A stretch of 35,771 nt of DNA from Zoogloeaceae bacterium (GCA_031259605.1 JAIRLE010000185.1:1-35771), one strand, 5' to 3'. Shown: positions 1-9,513, numbered from the stretch's first letter. The notes: generated by a model not told the origin, from the sequence alone. Numbers and translations: made by a program.

Positions 1-62
1 GGATTATAGAGTCTGGCGCGGCGACGCGCAATGTTTGTTCGGGAGGGAATCGCATGAATGCT

Positions 63-90
63 CACCCTCTCCCGCAAGCGGGAGAGGGTG
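63..90. repeat. Perfect 13-bp inverted repeat (REP-like hairpin)
   Basis: The arm CACCCTCTCCCGC is followed by a 2-nt AA centre and its exact complement. This CCCTCTCCC/GGGAGAGGG style of palindrome is common in intergenic DNA of many proteobacteria. It lies 3' of lgt copy 1, just beyond a dispersed repeat, so it could end that transcript, but there is no T-tract on either side. Bases 1-62 contain no gene I can support. Confidence 0.6.
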
Positions 91-102
91 GCCCAGTCCC
101 AG

Positions 103-250
103 CAAGAAATTAGCGGCAGAGCCCTTCAGGGCTGCCGGTCTAACGTCATTGGGAAGGGGGTTCTCTCTCCTCGAGAATGGCTACGGTCGAACCCCCGGCC
201 TTCGCGCCTTTCTTACGGGCGGGGTTTCAAAAACCGGAGTTCGTTTTACG
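103..250 (+). repeat. Dispersed repeat, copy A (with internal insertion)
   Basis: It runs from CAAGAAATTAGCGGCAG to CCGGAGTTcgTTTTACG and matches copies B (10764) and C (32010). The head hairpin is GGCAGagCCC-TTCA-GGGCTGCC with two extra bases. Copy A also carries about 30 extra bases in its middle, which contain their own small inverted repeat (TTCTC...GAGAA). The right half is translated on the minus strand as the C-terminus of lgt copy 1. No transposase is encoded, and no terminal inverted repeats or target duplications are obvious. Confidence 0.85.
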
Positions 251-1050
251 TTGAAAGCGGTGTCGTCTTGCGCCCTCAGGAAAGCGCGCCCGGCGCGCCA
301 AAGCAGAAAAAGACCGGCGATAATCATCGGCAGGGAGAGCCACTGCCCCATGCTGATGGTGTAGGAAAAGCCGAAAATGCCCGCATCCGGCTCGCGGAAG
401 AATTCAACAAGCGCGCGAAAAACGCCATACCCCAGCAGGAAAGCGCCGGAAACCGCGCCCGTGGGACGCGGTTTTCTCGAATACATCCAGAGAATGACGA
501 ACAGCGCCAAGCCTTCCATCGCGGCATGGTAGAGTTGGACCGGATGACGGGGCAAGCGGTCGACATGCGGGAAAATCATCGCCCAGGGAAGCGCGGGGTC
601 GGCCACGCGTCCCCAGATTTCCCCGTTGATGAAATTGCCGATGCGCCCGAGCAGCAAACCCATGGGCGCCAGCGGCGCGACGAAATCGCCGACTTCCAGC
701 CAACCCCTGCCGTGCCGCCTTGCCCAGAACAGGGCGGCGAGCAAGACGCCGACAAGCCCGCCGTGAAAACTCATGCCGCCTTTCCAGATTTGCAGGATGT
801 CCAGCGGGTTGGCGAAATAGTATTCCGGCGCGTAAAACAATACCTGTCCCAGGCGGCCGCCAATCACCAGGCCGATGAATAGGGTAAACATCAGGCTTTC
901 CAGCGTTTCCACGCCCCAGCCCTGTCGTCCGCGCAGACGCGCCAACCACAAGGCGAGCAGGTAGGATGCCAGATACATGACGCCATACCAGCGAATGGAA
1001 AATTCGCCAACGGAAAAAGCAACGGGATCGATGTCGGGATAAATCAGCAT
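181..1050 (-). CDS. lgt: Prolipoprotein diacylglyceryl transferase (copy 1)
   Basis: Inner-membrane enzyme that transfers diacylglycerol from phosphatidylglycerol to the lipobox cysteine of prelipoproteins, the first step of lipoprotein maturation. It has 289 residues and several hydrophobic segments. The family signature GRIGNFINGEIWGR is at about residues 135-148. The conserved SFHGG histidine is H96, FFREPD is around R219, and SMGQWLS follows near residue 233. The N-terminus MLIYPDIDPVAFSVG is canonical, which supports the start. The last 22 residues (VKRTPVFE... to the stop) are encoded by a dispersed repeat and are not part of the normal family. The gene lies 65 bp downstream of a second lgt on the same strand. 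Function is near certain; whether the odd tail matters is unknown. Confidence 0.95.
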   Translation of the reverse strand: MLIYPDIDPVAFSVGEFSIRWYGVMYLASYLLALWLARLRGRQGWGVETLESLMFTLFIGLVIGGRLGQVLFYAPEYYFANPLDILQIWKGGMSFHGGLVGVLLAALFWARRHGRGWLEVGDFVAPLAPMGLLLGRIGNFINGEIWGRVADPALPWAMIFPHVDRLPRHPVQLYHAAMEGLALFVILWMYSRKPRPTGAVSGAFLLGYGVFRALVEFFREPDAGIFGFSYTISMGQWLSLPMIIAGLFLLWRAGRAFLRAQDDTAFNVKRTPVFETPPVRKARRPGVRP

Positions 1051-1115
1051 TTCAGGATGGCCGGGGTGCGCAAAATGCGGTCATGTACAAAAATTTCATA
1101 TACTGCGTCGGTGGT

Positions 1116-2165
1116 TCATGTTGCGTCGCGCGGCGCTTGCGTTCTTGCGCCGAAATCCGGATTCAACAGCGCATATACCCGCGCCGCCGCCGCGCGGTCC
1201 GGAGTGTAGGCCGTCCACAACAGCAGGCCGCCCAGCGCCATCATCAGCAAGGAAAGGCATTGTCCCATGCTCAGGATGCTGTTTTCTTCCAGCACCATGC
1301 CGCCGCCGCTCAGGTCACGCACCAGTTCGATCAGGGCGCGCAGCACGCCATAACCAAGAAAGAACGCGCCCGGCACGGCAAGGAACCAGCGCCTTGTCCT
1401 GTCGGCATACCAGAGGAGCGCAAGACTGGCGGCAATCAATGGACAGGAAAGCCATGGCCCCCACTCGACCCCATACGACGCGGCAAAAATGCCTTTGTCC
1501 GGCTCACGGAAGAATTCGACGATAAAGCGGAAAAAACCATAACCCAGCAGAAAAACGCCGGAGACCGCGCCCGTGGGACGCGCCTTGCCCGCAAAAATCC
1601 ACAGGATGACAAACAGCGCCAATCCTTCCAGCGCCGCATGGTAGATCTGTACCGGATGCCGTGCCAGCGCGTCGGCTTTGGGAAACACCATCGCCCAGAG
1701 CAACGCGGGATTGGCGGCGCGCCCCCAGAGTTCGCCATTGATGAAATTGCCGATGCGCCCGAACATCAGGGCAAGGGGAATCAACGGCGCGATGAAGTCC
1801 GTGGCCACCCACCATTCGCGCCGCAACTTCCAGGCAACATACAACAAGGCGAAAATGACGCCGAAGAATCCTCCGTGAAAACTCATGCCGCCTTCCGAAA
1901 AGGCAAGAATCGCCCAGGGGTGCGCCAGGTAATATGCCGGGTTGTAGAGCAGCACATAGCCCAGTCTGCCGCCCAGTCCAACGCCGAGAAACACATAAAA
2001 AGCCGCCTCGTTGATCTGCCTTGGCGTACATGCCGGTTGCCGCCGCACATGCACATGCGCCAGCCACCAGGAAGAAAGGAACGCCAGCAGATACATCAGC
2101 CCATACCAGCGCATGACCAGATGGCCGAGGGTAAACGCAACGGGATCGGGTTGGGGGTGGATCAT
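1116..2165 (-). CDS. lgt: Prolipoprotein diacylglyceryl transferase paralogue with duplicated C-terminal module
   Basis: A second Lgt-family protein of 349 residues, about 60 longer than its neighbour. All core motifs are present: MRWYGLMY near residue 18, SFHGG with H97, GRIGNFINGELWGR at about 136-149, and FFREPD with R220. The extra length is an internal duplication. FLLGYGFFRFIVEF (from about residue 205) is echoed by FFLGYGVLRALIEL (from about 268), each followed by another hydrophobic segment. The first unit keeps the REPD motif but has lost SMGQ. The second keeps SMGQCLS but has LVRDLS in place of FREPD. Two extra membrane spans are therefore predicted. The intact active-site residues suggest it could still be an enzyme. 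No clear Shine-Dalgarno is seen; the start rests on alignment with copy 1. Confidence 0.9.
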   Translation of the reverse strand: MIHPQPDPVAFTLGHLVMRWYGLMYLLAFLSSWWLAHVHVRRQPACTPRQINEAAFYVFLGVGLGGRLGYVLLYNPAYYLAHPWAILAFSEGGMSFHGGFFGVIFALLYVAWKLRREWWVATDFIAPLIPLALMFGRIGNFINGELWGRAANPALLWAMVFPKADALARHPVQIYHAALEGLALFVILWIFAGKARPTGAVSGVFLLGYGFFRFIVEFFREPDKGIFAASYGVEWGPWLSCPLIAASLALLWYADRTRRWFLAVPGAFFLGYGVLRALIELVRDLSGGGMVLEENSILSMGQCLSLLMMALGGLLLWTAYTPDRAAAARVYALLNPDFGARTQAPRDAT

Positions 2166-2245
2166 CGGGGGTCGGGAATCAGGAGCACGGCGAATGCCGC
2201 TGCGGACGACGGGACGGGTAATTTAACCTGTTGCGCGGATTCTGT

Positions 2246-2258
2246 CACGCCATGCGTG
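2246..2258 (-). other. Small hairpin between the spermidine-synthase-like gene and lgt2
   Basis: CACGC-CAT-GCGTG forms a 5-bp stem just after the stop codon of the spermidine-synthase-like gene. No T-run follows, so it is at best a weak terminator. The rest of 2166-2261 shows nothing I can identify. Confidence 0.25.
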
Positions 2259-2261
2259 CCT

Positions 2262-3014
2262 TCAAAGCCGTAGTCTGCCATCGGGCGCGGCAAGGGTCAG
2301 TTGCAGGCGGGAGAGAGCGGGGCGCAGATCGAGGCCGGTTCGGTTCTTGAGGGAAAGGGCGCGTTCGCGTAATTCTGTCAGCGGAAAATCCTGTGGCGCG
2401 TCGGCAAACCCCATGGCCACCACATTGCCGTTGTCGCCGGAGGGAAAGTAGAGACTGCGCCCCGAAAAGGCGCGGCGGATGCGCCGCAAATTGGCCTGGA
2501 AGCCCCGGCGATACCCCAGGAGATTGCAGACAAAAGCGCCGCCCGCACCCAGCGCCGCGCGGCAACGCGCGTAAAATGCCGCGCCGGAAAGCGCGCCGCT
2601 GCTTCCCGCCGCGTCGAAGCCATCCTGGAGAATCAGATCGAAGCAGGCTTGCGGTGTGTTGGTCGTCATCCACGCGGCGGCATCGTCAATGATGATGTCA
2701 ATCCTGGGTGAATCCGGCAATTTGAAAAGCTGTCGCGCCACGGGCGGCACGTCGGGATTGATTTCGAGCACGCAAAAGCAGGCGTCCGGAAAATGCCGGT
2801 AGAGAAACTTGAGTTGCGAAGCCGCGCCCAACCCCACCAGCAGACAGCGCCGCAACGGTTTGGCGTTGAGCAGGAGCGGCAACAGCATTTCCCGCGTATA
2901 GGCGATTTCCAGCGCCCAGGGCCGCGCAATCCGCATCGCGCCCTGTATCCACTCCGAGCCAAAATGCAGGTAGCGCACACTTTCCGTCTCGCTCACCTCG
3001 ATTGAATACTTCAT
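2262..3014 (-). CDS. Spermidine/spermine synthase-like protein
   Basis: A 250-residue protein with the Rossmann-type fold of polyamine aminopropyltransferases and related class I methyltransferases. The nucleotide-binding loop reads LLVGLGAASQ, followed by the acidic strand end CVLEINPDV and then DIIIDDAAAW and FDLILQDGFDA, the usual order for this family. The loop is not the GGGDG of classical SpeE, so the substrate may differ and I leave the symbol blank. The ORF opens 22 codons earlier, but the ATG at 3014 has a strong AAGGAGAGGA just upstream, so I start there. It precedes lgt2 on the same strand and diverges from tig. Family confidence is good; enzymatic role is uncertain. Confidence 0.8.
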   Translation of the reverse strand: MKYSIEVSETESVRYLHFGSEWIQGAMRIARPWALEIAYTREMLLPLLLNAKPLRRCLLVGLGAASQLKFLYRHFPDACFCVLEINPDVPPVARQLFKLPDSPRIDIIIDDAAAWMTTNTPQACFDLILQDGFDAAGSSGALSGAAFYARCRAALGAGGAFVCNLLGYRRGFQANLRRIRRAFSGRSLYFPSGDNGNVVAMGFADAPQDFPLTELRERALSLKNRTGLDLRPALSRLQLTLAAPDGRLRL

Positions 3015-3217
3015 TCCTCTCCTTGATCCATTGCGTATGGCGGCACATGTCCATGCCAGCCCGTACCGCGATTCTGCCATGCCGTTGCGCGGAACATATC
3101 GATTCTACGATCCTTGACGCGCCGCCCATGCAGGCTGTAGCGAACAGACCAAACTACGCGCCGTTTCCTCTGCTGTTCATTGCGTCTCGCGCATGAATGT
3201 CCCCATGTCTGTCGCTG

Positions 3218-3226
3218 TGCTATATT
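3218..3226 (+). promoter_or_regulatory. Extended -10 promoter for tig
   Basis: TGCTATATT fits an extended -10 element (TGn followed by a TATAAT-like hexamer). It would start transcription about 30 bases before the tig ATG. No convincing -35 box is seen. The rest of the 251-bp divergent gap (3015-3265) holds no gene I can support. Confidence 0.5.
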
Positions 3227-3265
3227 TGCGCGTTTCTGTTTTTGGCTCTTGTGCAAGGACTTTTC

Positions 3266-4579
3266 ATGGAAAACACCGCCCAGAATATCAATCCGCTGGA
3301 ACGCAGCCTGGATATTTCCGTGCCGCTGGATGCGCTCAATACCGCTATCGACGAGCGGTTGCGGCGCATGAGCCGTTCCGTGAAAATGCCTGGATTCCGT
3401 CCCGGCAAGGCGCCGCTTGCCATCATGCGCCAGCAGTATGGCGGCAAGGCGTATGGCGACGCGCTGGAAGATGCCGTGAAGATGGCCTTTGGCAAGGCCG
3501 CCGCAGAACAGAAATTCAATGTGGCGGGCTATCCCCGCATCGAACCCAAGCCGCATCAGGAAGCCAATGACAAGACGCTGGAATTCTCCGCCATTTTCGA
3601 GGTTTTCCCGGAATTCGTTCCCGGCGACATGTCCGGCGCCCGGATCGAGCGTCCGGTACTGGAGGTCACCGATGTCGAAGTCGATAAAACCATCGACATC
3701 CTGCGGCGGCAACGGGTGCGCTACAACCCTGTCGAGCGCGGCGCGGCCAAGGACGATCGCGTGGTGGTCAGTTTCTGCGGCAAGAAGAACGGTGAAGCCT
3801 TTGAAGGCGGCAGCGCCGAAGAATTCCCTTTCGTGCTTGGCAAGAACACGATGCTGCCGGATTTCGAGTCCGCCGTGGAAGGCTTGAAAGCCGGGGAATC
3901 GAAAGCCTTTGATCTTGTCTTCCCGCAGGATTACGCCACCGGGCATCTGGCGGGCGAGACGGTACAGTTCGAGGTGACGGTCAAACAGGTGATGGCACCG
4001 GCCCTGCCGGAAGTGGATGCGGAATTCGCCCGAACCCTGGGGGTCGAGGATGGCGACATCGCCAAGATGCGCGCCGAAATCGAAGGCAATCTGAAGCGCG
4101 AAGTGAAAAAGCGCATCGATGCCCGTCTCAAGGAACAGGCGCTGGACGCCCTGCTGAACGCCAATCCGATCCCCGTGCCGCAGACGCTGGTCGACATGGA
4201 AGTACGGAACATGATGGAAAATGCCCGTCATGACCTTGAAAAACGCGGCGCGGACAGCAAGAAATTCCCCATGCAGCCAGAATGGTTCGCGGAACGCGCC
4301 AAACGCCGCGTAACGCTCGGCCTGGTTTTTGCCGAAGTGATCAAGATCGGCGGTCTGCGCGCCCGGCCAGAACAGATCCGCGCCTTGATCGAAGAGGCCG
4401 CCGAAACCTACGAAACGCCGCAGGAAATGGTGAAATCCGTATATGCCAATGCCCGCGCGCTGGCCGACGTGGAAAATACGGCGACGGAAAACAACGTGGT
4501 CGCCTGGACGCTGGAGCGCGTCACGGTCACGGAGAAGGCGGTTGCCTTTGAGGAACTGATGGGGCTGCAACCCGTCTGA
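3266..4579 (+). CDS. tig: Trigger factor
   Basis: Ribosome-bound chaperone and peptidyl-prolyl isomerase that meets nascent chains at the exit tunnel. It has 437 residues, the usual length. The ribosome-docking signature GFRPGKAP is at residues 43-50. The FKBP-like domain lies roughly at 150-245, with the C-terminal arms after it. The ORF track starts 23 codons upstream, but the ATG at 3266 begins [17 protein letters not shown] like the family and has AAGGAC 6 nt upstream. It is followed after 28 bp by clpP and then clpX, the conserved tig-clpP-clpX order. Function is secure. Confidence 0.97.
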   Translation: MENTAQNINPLERSLDISVPLDALNTAIDERLRRMSRSVKMPGFRPGKAPLAIMRQQYGGKAYGDALEDAVKMAFGKAAAEQKFNVAGYPRIEPKPHQEANDKTLEFSAIFEVFPEFVPGDMSGARIERPVLEVTDVEVDKTIDILRRQRVRYNPVERGAAKDDRVVVSFCGKKNGEAFEGGSAEEFPFVLGKNTMLPDFESAVEGLKAGESKAFDLVFPQDYATGHLAGETVQFEVTVKQVMAPALPEVDAEFARTLGVEDGDIAKMRAEIEGNLKREVKKRIDARLKEQALDALLNANPIPVPQTLVDMEVRNMMENARHDLEKRGADSKKFPMQPEWFAERAKRRVTLGLVFAEVIKIGGLRARPEQIRALIEEAAETYETPQEMVKSVYANARALADVENTATENNVVAWTLERVTVTEKAVAFEELMGLQPV

Positions 4580-4607
4580 ATGGACAACACACGCAAGGAA
4601 AACAATC

Positions 4608-5228
4608 ATGGAATACGACGCAACGAAACCCAGGGCGTTGGGACTGGTGCCGATGGTGGTGGAACAAAGCGGTCGTGGCGAGCGCGCCTACGACATTTAT
4701 TCCCGCCTGCTGAAAGAGCGGGTGGTGTTTCTGGTCGGGCAGGTGACGGACGACATGGCCAACCTAGTGGTGGCGCAACTCCTCTTCCTGGAGGCGGAAA
4801 ACCCTGACAAGGATATTTCCCTGTACATCAACTCACCTGGCGGTTCGGTGACGGCGGGGCTTTCCATCTATGACACCATGCAGTTCATCAAGCCCGACAT
4901 TTCCACCCTGTGCATGGGGCAGGCGGCTTCCATGGGCGCATTCCTGCTGTGCGCCGGCGCGAAAGGCAAACGCTACGCGCTGCCCAACGCGCGGGTAATG
5001 ATTCACCAGCCGTTCGGCGGCTTCCAGGGCCAGGCTTCCGACATCGCCATTCATGCCAAGGAAATCCTCGCCATCCGCGAAAAGCTGAATCGCATCATGG
5101 CCGAGCATACCGGGCAGCCGGTCGAGCGCATCGAGAAGGATACCGACAGGGACAACTTCCTTTCCGCGCCGGAAGCCGCGGAATATGGCCTGATTGACCA
5201 GGTGATGACGCGCCGCGACGCGGCGTGA
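4608..5228 (+). CDS. clpP: ATP-dependent Clp protease proteolytic subunit
   Basis: Serine peptidase that forms the double-heptamer barrel degrading proteins fed in by ClpX or ClpA. It has 206 residues, the normal length. The catalytic serine is S108 in [11 protein letters not shown], the histidine is H133 in MIHQPFGG, and the aspartate is D182 in [11 protein letters not shown], spaced as in E. coli ClpP. A short N-terminal propeptide is expected ([10 protein letters not shown] marks the mature start region). AAGGA precedes the ATG. It sits 28 bp after tig and 29 bp before clpX. Confidence 0.97.
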   Translation: MEYDATKPRALGLVPMVVEQSGRGERAYDIYSRLLKERVVFLVGQVTDDMANLVVAQLLFLEAENPDKDISLYINSPGGSVTAGLSIYDTMQFIKPDISTLCMGQAASMGAFLLCAGAKGKRYALPNARVMIHQPFGGFQGQASDIAIHAKEILAIREKLNRIMAEHTGQPVERIEKDTDRDNFLSAPEAAEYGLIDQVMTRRDAA

Positions 5229-5257
5229 TCTTTTAAAAACCCGCTGGAGACGCCCAA

Positions 5258-6529
5258 ATGACGGACAAGGATAAACGCGGCAGCGAAAAACTGTTGTATT
5301 GCTCGTTCTGCGGCAAGAGTCAGCATGAGGTGAAAAAGCTGATTTCCGGGCCGCCTTCCGTATTCATCTGCGACGAGTGCGTTGCGCTTTGCAACGACAT
5401 CGTTCGCGACGAACTGCCCGCCGATCAGCTCCTGCATCATGAGGAGGACAGCCTGCCCTTGCCGCGCGACATCGCCAGGCATCTCGACGATTACGTCGTC
5501 GGCCAGGAAACCGCCAAGCGCGTCCTGGCGGTGGCGGTGTACAACCATTACAAGCGTCTGCGCTATCGGGGCAAGGTCGATGACGTGGAACTGACCAAGA
5601 GCAACATCCTGCTCATCGGCCCCACCGGTTCCGGCAAGACCCTGCTGGCGCAAACGCTGGCGCGCATGTTGCACGTCCCCTTTGCCATGGCCGACGCCAC
5701 CACGCTCACCGAAGCGGGCTACGTCGGCGAGGATGTGGAAAACATCATTCAGAAGCTCCTGCAAACCTGCAACTACGATGTCGAAAAGGCGCAGCAGGGC
5801 ATCATCTACATCGACGAGATCGACAAGATCTCGCGCCGTTCGGAAAACCCGTCGATTACCCGCGATGTCTCCGGAGAAGGCGTGCAGCAGGCGCTGTTGA
5901 AGCTGATTGAGGGCACCATTGCCTCCGTCCCGCCGCAGGGCGGGCGTAAAAAGCCCAACCAGGATTTCGTCCAGGTGGATACCTCCAACATCCTGTTCAT
6001 CTGCGGCGGCGCGTTCGACGGGCTGGAAAAAATCATCCAGGCGCGTTCCGAAAAAAACAGCATCGGCTTTGCCGCCATGGTGAAAGGCAAAAACGAAAAG
6101 CGGATTGGCGACGTGCTGCGCGGCGTGGAACCCGACGACCTGATCAAGTTCGGCTTGATCCCGGAACTCATTGGCCGTCTGCCAGTGGTCGCCGCCTTGC
6201 AGGAACTGGAAGAATCGATGCTGGTGCGCATCCTGATCGAGCCGAAAAACGCGATGATCAAGCAATACCAGAAACTTTTCGATATGGAGGCCGCGGAACT
6301 GGAAGTGCGTCCCGCCGCGCTGGCCGCCATTGCCCAACAGGCGTTGGACAGGAAGATCGGCGCGCGTGGCCTGCGTTCCATCCTGGAAAAGGTATTGCTC
6401 GACATCATGTACGATCTGCCGGGCATGGAGAACGTAACCAAGGTGGTGATTGACGAGAACATGGTGCGCGGCGACGCCAAGCCCTTGCTGATCTACGCCG
6501 ATCAACCGAGGATTTCCGGCTCCAATTGA
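5258..6529 (+). CDS. clpX: Clp protease ATP-binding subunit ClpX
   Basis: AAA+ unfoldase that recognises tagged substrates and threads them into ClpP. It has 423 residues. The N-terminal zinc-binding domain has C15, C18, C38 and C41 (CSFCGK, CDEC). Walker A GPTGSGKT is at 121-128 and Walker [10 protein letters not shown] at about 182-190. The ClpP-docking loop contains SIGF. GGAG lies upstream of the start. A hairpin directly after the stop suggests that the tig-clpP-clpX unit ends here and that lon is separately expressed. Confidence 0.97.
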   Translation: MTDKDKRGSEKLLYCSFCGKSQHEVKKLISGPPSVFICDECVALCNDIVRDELPADQLLHHEEDSLPLPRDIARHLDDYVVGQETAKRVLAVAVYNHYKRLRYRGKVDDVELTKSNILLIGPTGSGKTLLAQTLARMLHVPFAMADATTLTEAGYVGEDVENIIQKLLQTCNYDVEKAQQGIIYIDEIDKISRRSENPSITRDVSGEGVQQALLKLIEGTIASVPPQGGRKKPNQDFVQVDTSNILFICGGAFDGLEKIIQARSEKNSIGFAAMVKGKNEKRIGDVLRGVEPDDLIKFGLIPELIGRLPVVAALQELEESMLVRILIEPKNAMIKQYQKLFDMEAAELEVRPAALAAIAQQALDRKIGARGLRSILEKVLLDIMYDLPGMENVTKVVIDENMVRGDAKPLLIYADQPRISGSN

Positions 6530-6536
6530 AGACGCT

Positions 6537-6569
6537 GCCAGCGCGCGTATTTGCGATTTGCGCGCTGGC
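6537..6569 (+). terminator. Perfect 10-bp hairpin after clpX
   Basis: GCCAGCGCGC is followed by a 13-nt loop and GCGCGCTGGC. It lies 7 bases after the clpX stop codon. The downstream bases TTGAAAAATTC are AT-rich but not a true T-tract, so termination may be partial. Its last base overlaps the first base of the lon heat-shock promoter. Confidence 0.55.
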
Positions 6570-6596
6570 TTGAAAAATTCATTATCATCCCTATTT
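6569..6596 (+). promoter_or_regulatory. Sigma-32 (heat-shock) type promoter for lon
   Basis: A perfect -35 element CTTGAAA, a 13-nt spacer, and CCCTATTT match the sigma-32 consensus CTTGAAA-N(11-16)-CCCCATNT at all but one informative position. It lies about 40 bases before the lon start. The same DNA can also be read as a sigma-70 promoter (TTGAAA, 16 nt, TATTTT). Heat-shock control of lon is established in E. coli; here it is inferred from sequence. Confidence 0.7.
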
Positions 6597-6636
6597 TCGT
6601 CACTGCCCTTCTCTCCCATACCTTCAAGGCGTCCCC

Positions 6637-9063
6637 ATGTCCAACAGTCCCCGCTTTCCGGAAAACCAGTCTTTCGCGTTGCCGCTTTTGCCCCTGCGCG
6701 ATGTCGTGGTTTTCCCCCACATGGTCATTCCGCTTTTTGTCGGGCGTCCCAAGTCCATCAAGGCGTTGGCGCAGGCAATGGAGAGCAAGCGCGCCATCGT
6801 GCTGGTGGCGCAGAAATCCGCCACCCAGGACGAACCGGTGGCGAGCGACCTGTATCAGGTCGGTTGTCTGGCAGCTATACTGCAACTGCTGAAATTGCCG
6901 GACGGCACGGTCAAGGTGCTGGTGGAGGGACAACAGCGGGTGCGCATCGAAGCGGTGGAAGACAATGCGGATTGCTTCATCGCCCATACCGTCGCCCTGG
7001 CCGAGGAAAGCGAAGGCGATTACGAGCAGGAAGCCCTGCGCCGCACCGTATTGAACCAGTTTGACCAGTATGTGAAGCTGAACCGGAAAATCCCGCCGGA
7101 AATTTCCGCTTCCATCGGCGGCATCGAGGACGCCGGGCGTCTGGCGGACACTATCGCCGCGCATTTGCCCCTGAAACTCGATCAGAAGCAGGACATTCTC
7201 GAACTCATGGGCGCGCGCGCGCGCATTGAGCGTCTGTTGTCGCAACTGGAATCCGAGATCGACATCCTGCAGGTGGAAAAGCGCATTCGCGGGCGCGTCA
7301 AACGCCAGATGGAAAAAAGCCAGCGCGAGTATTACCTGAATGAACAGGTCAAAGCCATCCAGAAAGAGCTGGGCGAAGGCGAGGACGGCGCGGACCTGGA
7401 AGAACTGGACAAGAAGATCCTGTCCGCCGGCATGAGCAAGGAGGCGCTGACCAAGGCGCAGGGCGAACTGAAAAAATTGCGCCTGATGTCGCCCATGTCC
7501 GCCGAAGCGACGGTGGTGCGCAACTACATCGATACGCTGGCGGGACTGCCCTGGCGCAAAAAGACCCGCACCAGCAAGGACTTGCGCGCGGCGGAAAAAA
7601 TCCTCAACGCCGATCATTACGGTCTGGAAAAGGTCAAGGAACGCATCATAGAATATCTGGCCGTGCAGCAGCGGGTCGACAAGGTCAAGGCGCCCATACT
7701 TTGCCTGGTCGGGCCGCCGGGCGTGGGCAAGACCTCGCTTGGAAAATCCGTCGCCAGGGCGACGGGCCGCAAGTTCATCCGCATGTCGTTGGGCGGTGTG
7801 CGTGATGAAGCCGAAATTCGCGGCCATCGGCGCACCTATATCGGCTCCATGCCAGGCAAGATTTTGCAGAGCCTGGGTAAATCCGGTGTGCGCAATCCCC
7901 TGTTCCTGCTCGACGAAGTCGATAAGCTGGGACAGGATTTTCGCGGCGATCCGGCTTCGGCGCTGCTGGAAGTGCTCGATCCTGAACAGAACCACACCTT
8001 CCAGGATCACTACGTGGAAGTGGATTTCGATCTCTCCGACGTGATGTTCGTGGCAACGGCCAATACCCTGAATCTTCCGGCCGCCCTCCTGGATCGCATG
8101 GAGATCATCCGTCTTGCGGGGTATACCGAAGATGAAAAGATCAATATCGCCACGCGCTACCTGCTGCCCAAGCAGATGAAAAACAATGGCGTCAAGGCGA
8201 CCGAACTGAGCGTTGCCGACAGCGCGATTCTCGACATCGTGCGCTACTACACCCGCGAAGCCGGGGTACGCAGCCTGGATCGGGAAATTTCCAAAATCTG
8301 CCGCAAGGTGATCAAGACCCTGCTGATGAAAAAGCGTAGCAGCAAGCTCATCGTCAATTCAAAAAATCTGGAAAAATTCCTGGGTGTGCGCCGTTACAAC
8401 TTCGGCATGGCGGAAAAGGAAAACCAGACAGGACAGGTCACCGGTTTGGCGTGGACCGAGGTGGGCGGCGAATTGCTGACCATAGAATGCGCGGTCATGC
8501 CCGGCAAGGGCAATATCCTGCGCACCGGCTCACTGGGCGACGTGATGAAGGAATCGGTGGAGGCCGCGCGCTCCGTGGTGCGTGCCCGCGCCGAACGCCT
8601 GGGCATCCGTCCCGAAATTTTCGAGAAACAGGACATTCACATCCATGTGCCGGAAGGCGCAACGCCCAAGGATGGGCCTTCCGCCGGCGTTGCCATGACC
8701 ACGGCGCTGGTTTCCGCACTGACGGGTATTCCCGTGCGCTGCGAGGTCGCCATGACCGGCGAGATTACCCTGCGCGGCGAGGTGCTGGCGATTGGCGGCC
8801 TGAAGGAAAAACTGCTGGCCGCCGTGCGCGGCGGGCTGAAGACCGCCCTGATCCCGCAGGAAAACACCAAGGATTTGATGGAGATACCGGACAACATCAA
8901 GAACCGTATCGAGATTGTGCCGGTCAAGTGGATAGACGATGTGCTCGAACGCGCGCTGGAACGGTGTCCCGAAGCCCTGCCGGAAGCGCCGCATCCGGTC
9001 GTGTTGTCCACTGAAAGCGTACTGGAAAACAAGGAAAACGAGGCGCTTCTGGTCAAGCATTGA
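6637..9063 (+). CDS. lon: ATP-dependent protease Lon
   Basis: Cytoplasmic homohexameric AAA+ serine protease that degrades misfolded and regulatory proteins. It has 808 residues. The N-terminal substrate-binding domain starts at [17 protein letters not shown]. Walker A is GPPGVGKTS. The protease domain holds the Ser-Lys dyad: S682 in PKDGPSAG and K725 in GGLKEKLL, 43 residues apart as in E. coli. AAGGCG lies upstream of the ATG. It follows clpX after a hairpin and a heat-shock-like promoter, and precedes HU, the conserved clpX-lon-hup order. Confidence 0.97.
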   Translation: MSNSPRFPENQSFALPLLPLRDVVVFPHMVIPLFVGRPKSIKALAQAMESKRAIVLVAQKSATQDEPVASDLYQVGCLAAILQLLKLPDGTVKVLVEGQQRVRIEAVEDNADCFIAHTVALAEESEGDYEQEALRRTVLNQFDQYVKLNRKIPPEISASIGGIEDAGRLADTIAAHLPLKLDQKQDILELMGARARIERLLSQLESEIDILQVEKRIRGRVKRQMEKSQREYYLNEQVKAIQKELGEGEDGADLEELDKKILSAGMSKEALTKAQGELKKLRLMSPMSAEATVVRNYIDTLAGLPWRKKTRTSKDLRAAEKILNADHYGLEKVKERIIEYLAVQQRVDKVKAPILCLVGPPGVGKTSLGKSVARATGRKFIRMSLGGVRDEAEIRGHRRTYIGSMPGKILQSLGKSGVRNPLFLLDEVDKLGQDFRGDPASALLEVLDPEQNHTFQDHYVEVDFDLSDVMFVATANTLNLPAALLDRMEIIRLAGYTEDEKINIATRYLLPKQMKNNGVKATELSVADSAILDIVRYYTREAGVRSLDREISKICRKVIKTLLMKKRSSKLIVNSKNLEKFLGVRRYNFGMAEKENQTGQVTGLAWTEVGGELLTIECAVMPGKGNILRTGSLGDVMKESVEAARSVVRARAERLGIRPEIFEKQDIHIHVPEGATPKDGPSAGVAMTTALVSALTGIPVRCEVAMTGEITLRGEVLAIGGLKEKLLAAVRGGLKTALIPQENTKDLMEIPDNIKNRIEIVPVKWIDDVLERALERCPEALPEAPHPVVLSTESVLENKENEALLVKH

Positions 9064-9225
9064 TCTGCGGCACACGCCAAAAGAATATGCCGGAGACTGT
9101 TGTCTGGCGGCAGTTTGGGGTAGTATTGCCGCTGGTCGGGTTTGGGGCTTGCATCCTGTTTTCGCCTTGGGACCTTGCCAGATGTCTTGTGCTTTTTTTC
9201 CATCGAACTACAGGGGGTTTGTGAA

Positions 9226-9507
9226 ATGAATAAATCGGAATTGATTGACGCCATTGCCGCCGAAGCCAAGCTGTCCAAGGCCGCCGCCGGCAACGCGCTG
9301 GATGCGACCATCAAGGCGGTGACCGGCGCGCTGAAGAAGGGGGATCGCCTCTCCCTGGTCGGTTTTGGTTCTTTCTGGGTGGGCGATCGCGCCGCGCGCA
9401 CGGGGCGCAACCCGCAAACGGGCAAGCCGCTGAAGATCAAGGCAAGCCGCGTACCCAAATTCACGCCCGGCAAGGCGCTGAAAGAACTGGTCAACAAAAA
9501 GAAGTGA
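9226..9507 (+). CDS. hupB: DNA-binding protein HU
   Basis: Small basic nucleoid protein that bends and compacts DNA, acting as a dimer. It has 93 residues. The helical dimerisation part [18 protein letters not shown] is followed by the beta-arm with the HU signature [18 protein letters not shown] and the DNA-intercalating proline region GRNPQTGK. The ORF track opens 28 codons earlier; the ATG at 9226 gives the normal N-terminus and has a G-rich AGGGGG upstream. The 162-bp gap after lon holds only a weak possible promoter (TTGTCT, 15 nt, TAGTAT) and no gene. tRNA-Val follows 6 bases after the stop, so the two may be cotranscribed. Confidence 0.95.
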   Translation: MNKSELIDAIAAEAKLSKAAAGNALDATIKAVTGALKKGDRLSLVGFGSFWVGDRAARTGRNPQTGKPLKIKASRVPKFTPGKALKELVNKKK

Positions 9508-9513
9508 AATTCC

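Noticed and set aside
35-364. Short plus-strand ORF over repeat copy A
   Set aside because: It is a reading of the repeat (KKLAAEPFRAAGLTSLG...) that recurs at copy C, and it overlaps lgt antisense. It is not a gene.
3011-4609. 532-codon minus-strand ORF opposite tig
   Set aside because: It mirrors trigger factor, spans the tig promoter, and has no family resemblance. Explained by codon bias.
5051-8010. Long minus-strand ORFs (522 and 502 codons) opposite clpX and lon
   Set aside because: They are antisense shadows of genes with complete motifs.
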